A stretch of 11,164 nucleotides of DNA from the NCBI GenBank assembly GCA_002399735.1, contig DHEF01000038.1, positions 921-12,084 on the forward strand. Direction: 5' to 3'. Below, piece by piece: positions 7,902 through 11,164 of the stretch (the stretch's first letter is position 1; each line of letters opens with the position of its first letter). The DNA is from Chitinophagaceae bacterium UBA4857 (GTDB lineage Bacteria; Bacteroidota; Bacteroidia; Chitinophagales; Chitinophagaceae). A model generated the notes under the pieces. It searched no databases. It was not told where the DNA came from and saw only the letters and a program-made list of their open reading frames with translations. The translations under genes and the position numbers were made by a program.

Positions 7902-7933
7902 CAAACCTAATTCATCTAAAAAAACATATCAAA
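7902..7933 (-). promoter_or_regulatory. Bacteroidota-type promoter for the four-gene envelope operon
   Basis: On the minus strand, TTTG (7933-7930) is followed by 20 nt and then TAGGTTTG (7909-7902). This matches the Bacteroidota housekeeping consensus (-33 TTTG or TTG, -7 TAnnTTTG, spacing about 17-23). Transcription should start near 7896, leaving a leader of about 50 nt before the ATG at 7845. The LytTR-type repeat pair ends 8 nt upstream of the -33 element, a position suited to activation. Confidence 0.65.
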
Positions 7934-7941
7934 ACCAACCG

Positions 7942-7971
7942 ACTAACAGTAGCTAAAAATCGATAAACGTT
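7942..7971 (-). promoter_or_regulatory. Candidate LytTR response-regulator binding site (two 9-bp direct repeats, 12-bp gap)
   Basis: Reading the minus strand toward the operon, AACGTTTAT (7971-7963) and ACTGTTAGT (7950-7942) are direct repeats separated by exactly 12 bp. The published LytTR site pattern is [TA][AC][CA]GTTN[AG][TG], twice, spaced 12-13 bp. The first half matches 9 of 9 positions and the second 8 of 9 (T in place of C/A at position 3). The pair begins 14 nt after the kinase stop and sits just upstream of the -33 box. With the LytTR regulator encoded in the same locus, I infer direct control of the downstream operon. No equally good pair was found by eye upstream of the regulator gene or the barrel gene. 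Confidence 0.6.
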
Positions 7972-7985
7972 ATTTATTATAAAAA

Positions 7986-10091
7986 TTAAGCAGGTATAAT
8001 AATATTTACCTTTGTACTCGTTTCAGTAGGTGTTACATAGGCAATTTGAATACCTGTTTTTTGAGAAAGCTCATGTACCAGATGTAACCCAAGTCCATTA
8101 AAACTTTTGGTACTATCCGTATCGTTAATGAATTGCTCGTATTGTAGTTGTGTATAAGCACTTCCTTGATTTAATATACTGATGGTTATACTATTGGGCT
8201 CCTGAACAGTAGCAATGTTTATGGTGCCATTTTGTGGCGATGCCTTAATAGCATTTTGTAATAAGTTACGGACAATAGTTTGCAAATAATAACTATCTGT
8301 TTTCGCAGTGGTATCTAGTAACAAATCATTTTTATAACTGATGTTTTTTGCTTCACTATTTAATTGTAAAAGGTTTTGACAGGATTGAATAACAGGTATA
8401 ATTTCAACTTCCTGTATATTAATGCTAAATGCACTCATTTGGGTTTTACTCCAAATAAGTAAATCTTCCATCGTTTCTAACAATGAGCCTGTGGCAGTTT
8501 GTATTTTTTCTGTAAGCGAGTTTTTTTGTTCTGCAGATAATGCATCAGGATTTAATTGCTGTAGTTTTAAAAACTGATATACCTGACTAATTGGCGATCG
8601 CAAATCATGGCTAATAATACTAAACAGCTTGGCTTTGCTTTGATTGGCTTCGTCTAAACGAGTGTTTAGTTGTTCAAGTGTATTGTTTTTTTCTTGCAGT
8701 AATACGGCCAGCTTTTTCTTATTTCTAAAATTTATAAATAATAGTACAGCACTTAATGCCAATAATCCAATACCACTTACTAACCATAATTGTTCTTTCT
8801 TAGCAACAGATAATAGCAGGTTTTTATTGGTTATTTCCTGTTGTTTTTCTTTATTCTGGTATTTAGCTTCTGCGTCCGCAAAATTTTTATTGGCTGCAGC
8901 GTGCATGAGTGTGTCAGTTACTTCACTGTATATTTTGTAATGAGCGTAGGCGCTGTCCCAAATTTTTTGTTGCGCATAACAGTCCGATATTGTTTTATGT
9001 ATGCCTGCATAACTGTCTTTATAAAACTCAAAGGAAGTACCTAATATCGATTTTAATTCTGTTATCGCTTCTTTATAACGTCCTTGTTTGTAATAAATAT
9101 TACCCATTAATTCACTTGATCGGGTAAGTACACTAACATCTTCTGATTTTATTGCCAGCGCCCTGCTTTTAAGGCTATAATAATAAGCACTATCAATTTT
9201 ATTTTTATTTAAAAAGTAATTGCCGTATAAAAAATTGGCGGTACTAAGCATAGCATATAAAGTATCACGTTTAGTCATACCATCGTACATAAGTTTATAG
9301 TAAACCTTTGCGCTATCCGGTTTATCAAGTCCTAAAAATGATTGTTCAAAATACAGGTATAAAGTTTCTTCATTACCCGTTAAAGCCTGGTCTCCTATAA
9401 TATCTCTTGCCTGATTTAAATAATCTATTGCTTTAGAATATTGACCTAGTTGATTAAACAAATTTGCCAGATTACTATAATCATAACCTAAGTTAATGGT
9501 GGAGGTAATTAATGTATCTGTCTTTAAGGCTTCCTTGTATAAATCTGTTGCAATAATAGAATACTCAATTGCTTTTTCATAATCATTAATATTGCCATAG
9601 TATCTGGCTACCGCATCCATCGCTAATTGCCTATCGGTAACACTTGCAGATTGTCCACCAATTTCACTCATGCGTTTAACGGTGTTGTTAACCATTACAG
9701 CATTTCGTAAGTAACCGTATACATAGTTTAATCGGCTAAGGGCTGTTATTTCATAACTTGTTTTATTTACTTTACGGGAAAGTGTTGCAGCACGATTTAA
9801 AAAAAATACTGCACTGTCAAACTGTTTAGTGTTTTCGTATGCACAACCGGCAAACAAATTAAACATGGCTTTTTTTGCAATACTGTCATCCGGTATAAGG
9901 GTTAAACCTTTTTTTGCTTCACTTATTAATCTTCTGTATTCATGTGTTTCGGTTAATAATTCGTTACAATAAGTACGCCATGCATTTACTTTTTCATTCA
10001 GTGATTTATAGGTTGACAGATCGGGTGCAACCTGTGCCTTGTTAGTAGCTATAAAAAATAATGTAAAAATACCTAGCAGTAAAGGTTTCAT
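7986..10091 (-). CDS. TPR-containing sensor histidine kinase (HisKA/HATPase_c)
   Basis: A 701-residue membrane sensor kinase. A signal peptide (1-20, ending TNKAQ) exports a long helical sensor region (about 30-400) with tetratricopeptide-like repeats such as NDYEKAIEYS, GQYSKAIDYLNQA and GRYKEAITELK. One transmembrane helix (about 435-454) and a coiled coil (about 460-487) follow. The HisKA H-box is KLFSIISHDLRSPIS with His495 as the phosphorylated residue. HATPase_c shows the N-box VRNLLQNAIKAS (Asn609, Asn613) and the G2 box NGLGLHLV (Gly666, Gly668). The usual G1 Asp (DxGxG) is replaced: residues 640-645 read LNQGSA, with Asn641. The catalytic domain is short but reaches its last strand (VNIIIPA), so the protein looks complete. 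The partner is the LytTR regulator 6 nt upstream. The ligand is unknown; exported TPRs suggest binding of a protein or peptide at the envelope. Confidence 0.92.
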   Translation of the reverse strand: MKPLLLGIFTLFFIATNKAQVAPDLSTYKSLNEKVNAWRTYCNELLTETHEYRRLISEAKKGLTLIPDDSIAKKAMFNLFAGCAYENTKQFDSAVFFLNRAATLSRKVNKTSYEITALSRLNYVYGYLRNAVMVNNTVKRMSEIGGQSASVTDRQLAMDAVARYYGNINDYEKAIEYSIIATDLYKEALKTDTLITSTINLGYDYSNLANLFNQLGQYSKAIDYLNQARDIIGDQALTGNEETLYLYFEQSFLGLDKPDSAKVYYKLMYDGMTKRDTLYAMLSTANFLYGNYFLNKNKIDSAYYYSLKSRALAIKSEDVSVLTRSSELMGNIYYKQGRYKEAITELKSILGTSFEFYKDSYAGIHKTISDCYAQQKIWDSAYAHYKIYSEVTDTLMHAAANKNFADAEAKYQNKEKQQEITNKNLLLSVAKKEQLWLVSGIGLLALSAVLLFINFRNKKKLAVLLQEKNNTLEQLNTRLDEANQSKAKLFSIISHDLRSPISQVYQFLKLQQLNPDALSAEQKNSLTEKIQTATGSLLETMEDLLIWSKTQMSAFSINIQEVEIIPVIQSCQNLLQLNSEAKNISYKNDLLLDTTAKTDSYYLQTIVRNLLQNAIKASPQNGTINIATVQEPNSITISILNQGSAYTQLQYEQFINDTDSTKSFNGLGLHLVHELSQKTGIQIAYVTPTETSTKVNIIIPA

Positions 10092-10097
10092 ATACGG

Positions 10098-10808
10098 TTA
10101 CCATTTAAGTTGTGCTATAGCAGAACGGTACGTTTTTCCAATGGGTAAAATTTTATCGCCACAAAGCAACTCATTACTTTTTAGTTCTTTAATTTTTGCT
10201 ATGGCTACAGCATAACTTCTGTGTATACGTGTAAACAAACCCACGGGTAATTTTTCCAGCATAGCAGTAAGTGTGGTAAGCGTAAGATAATTTTTTGTGG
10301 GTGTAATTATCTTCGTATAATCTTGCATGGCTTCTAAATAAATAATATCCTGTACCGGAATTTTTATTTTGTTATAACCTTCCTGTATGGTAATACTATC
10401 GTTTTGAAAAAGTAATTGATAGGAGCGTGATTGCTCCCGCATACTCCAGTAATCTTTTAACCTATTAGCAGTTTGGGCAAACCTTTCCGCTGTCAATGGT
10501 TTTAAAATATAATCAAAAGCCGATAGTTCAAAGCCTTCAATGGCAAACTCGGCATGCGATGTAATAAATACGGCCAGTTGTATTTTTTCTTTTATAAATT
10601 TGAGTACTTCCAGTCCAGTGGCTTCGGGCATCTCCACATCTAAAAAAACTAAATCGGGTTGTAATGTTTCAACAGCTTCCATTCCTTTTACAGGCGAATC
10701 AAAACTACTGATATGTTCAAGAAAAGAATACTCAGCCGCAAAATGCTGTAGTAGCAAAGTATCCACAGGGTTATCATCAATAGAAATATATCTGATTTTA
10801 TTGGTCAT
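10098..10808 (-). CDS. LytTR-family response regulator
   Basis: A 236-residue transcription factor. The receiver domain (about 5-120) has the acidic pair Asp11-Asp12, the phosphorylation site Asp57 (VFLDVEMPEATGLEVL), Thr83 (FITSHAEFAIEGFELSAFDY) and Lys103 (ILKPL), so all key residues are present. A LytTR DNA-binding domain (about 136-236) shows IIYLEAMQDYTKIIT, LFTRIHRSYAVAIAKI and LPIGKTYR. LytTR proteins bind paired 9-bp direct repeats in the major groove. Such a pair lies at 7942-7971, next to the promoter of the neighbouring operon. The gene precedes the kinase with 6 nt between them, so the two are co-transcribed. No clear promoter was found upstream; the transcript should start between about 10809 and the hairpin at 10995. 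Confidence 0.94.
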   Translation of the reverse strand: MTNKIRYISIDDNPVDTLLLQHFAAEYSFLEHISSFDSPVKGMEAVETLQPDLVFLDVEMPEATGLEVLKFIKEKIQLAVFITSHAEFAIEGFELSAFDYILKPLTAERFAQTANRLKDYWSMREQSRSYQLLFQNDSITIQEGYNKIKIPVQDIIYLEAMQDYTKIITPTKNYLTLTTLTAMLEKLPVGLFTRIHRSYAVAIAKIKELKSNELLCGDKILPIGKTYRSAIAQLKW

Positions 10809-11164
10809 TTGGTATTTAACAGGAGTGGTTTAAACGTTGTTATGCAACCAAATTACGGAATAAAATTTACTATTACCACATCCAAATACTTTTACATTAA
10901 CCGGACAGTTTTTAACAGCCTAAAACAACTACAGCGTTAACGGTTACCAGAAATGGGAATTGAGATTTAAGATTGGAGCTTGAATATTTAAAATAAAAAG
11001 CGAAGTAACTGTTTATACATTACTTCGCTTTTTGTAGTTTTTATTTTATGTTACTAGCTTTAGGATTTCTAATCAACCCCAAACCTCTAAAGGGGCTTTA
11101 TAGCAAGAGTCGGCCTGATGTTTTTTTGTTATCATCGTCCCTCCCTTGATTGAGCTTTACTTGC
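10809..11164. other. Non-coding region upstream of the two-component genes
   Basis: About 355 bases with no credible gene on either strand. The part next to the regulator (10809-10994) must carry its promoter, but no TAnnTTTG element with a matching -33 box is visible. A strong hairpin lies at 10995-11033. Beyond it, CCCC (11077-11080) and GGGG (11092-11095) flank an AACCTCTAA-type loop, and the right edge resembles generic intergenic sequence. Any neighbouring gene lies outside the window. Confidence 0.6.
10995..11033. terminator. Bidirectional intrinsic terminator
   Basis: AAAAAGCGAAGTAA (10995-11008) pairs perfectly with TTACTTCGCTTTTT (11020-11033), a 14-bp stem with an 11-nt loop and A/T tracts on both outer sides. 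It can work on either strand. It most likely ends a gene to the right of the window (read on the minus strand) and so insulates the two-component operon from upstream transcription. Confidence 0.82.

Noticed and set aside
8644..9127. Plus-strand open frames opposite the histidine kinase gene
   Set aside because: They are antisense to a clearly coding TPR/HisKA protein, show no domain or signal, and overlap each other in several frames.
10809..10990. LytTR-type repeats upstream of the regulator gene (autoregulation)
   Set aside because: Several single GTT half-sites exist (for example ACCGTTAAC on the minus strand) but none pair at the required 12-13 bp gap.

Overview
The window reads as a chromosomal segment of a member of the Bacteroidota, probably near the Chitinophagales or Sphingobacteriales; this is inferred from gene families and signals, not from a search. 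The signs are an AT-rich genome, a PF14905-type outer-membrane barrel with a carboxypeptidase-regulatory-like N-terminus, a 6-bladed beta-propeller protein, small 'LxSC' lipoproteins, a TPR sensor kinase with a LytTR regulator, little Shine-Dalgarno signal, and a promoter matching the Bacteroidota consensus (TTTG-N20-TAnnTTTG).

Layout. (1) Bases 1-738 are the end of an rRNA operon: the 3' part of 23S rRNA beginning at the peptidyl-transferase loop, a ~150-nt AT-rich spacer without tRNA, 5S rRNA and a strong intrinsic terminator. (2) Bases 739-1119 are non-coding, with a hairpin-rich stretch and a candidate promoter. (3) Bases 1120-5311 (+) hold two probably co-transcribed envelope genes: a large outer-membrane beta-barrel protein and an exported 6-bladed beta-propeller protein. 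(4) Bases 5312-5545 separate convergent genes and contain a GC-richer palindromic element of about 125 bp that looks like a dispersed Bacteroidota intergenic repeat. (5) Bases 7845-5546 (-) are a tight operon of four small envelope proteins: a lipoprotein, a periplasmic protein with a degenerate HMA (heavy-metal-associated-like) domain, a membrane-anchored small protein and a second lipoprotein. (6) Bases 10808-7986 (-) encode a two-component system: a LytTR response regulator followed 6 nt later by a TPR-containing HisKA histidine kinase. (7) The right end (10809-11164) has a 14-bp-stem bidirectional terminator and no recognisable gene.

The most interesting result is the join between (5) and (6). 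In the 140 nt between the kinase stop and the first lipoprotein gene lies a pair of 9-bp direct repeats, AACGTTTAT and ACTGTTAGT, separated by exactly 12 bp. This is the architecture of a LytTR-domain binding site, and it sits just upstream of a good Bacteroidota promoter for the four-gene operon. I infer a self-contained signalling locus: the TPR kinase senses something, the LytTR regulator binds this site, and an uncharacterised envelope module is switched on. I recognise no described system with this gene content.
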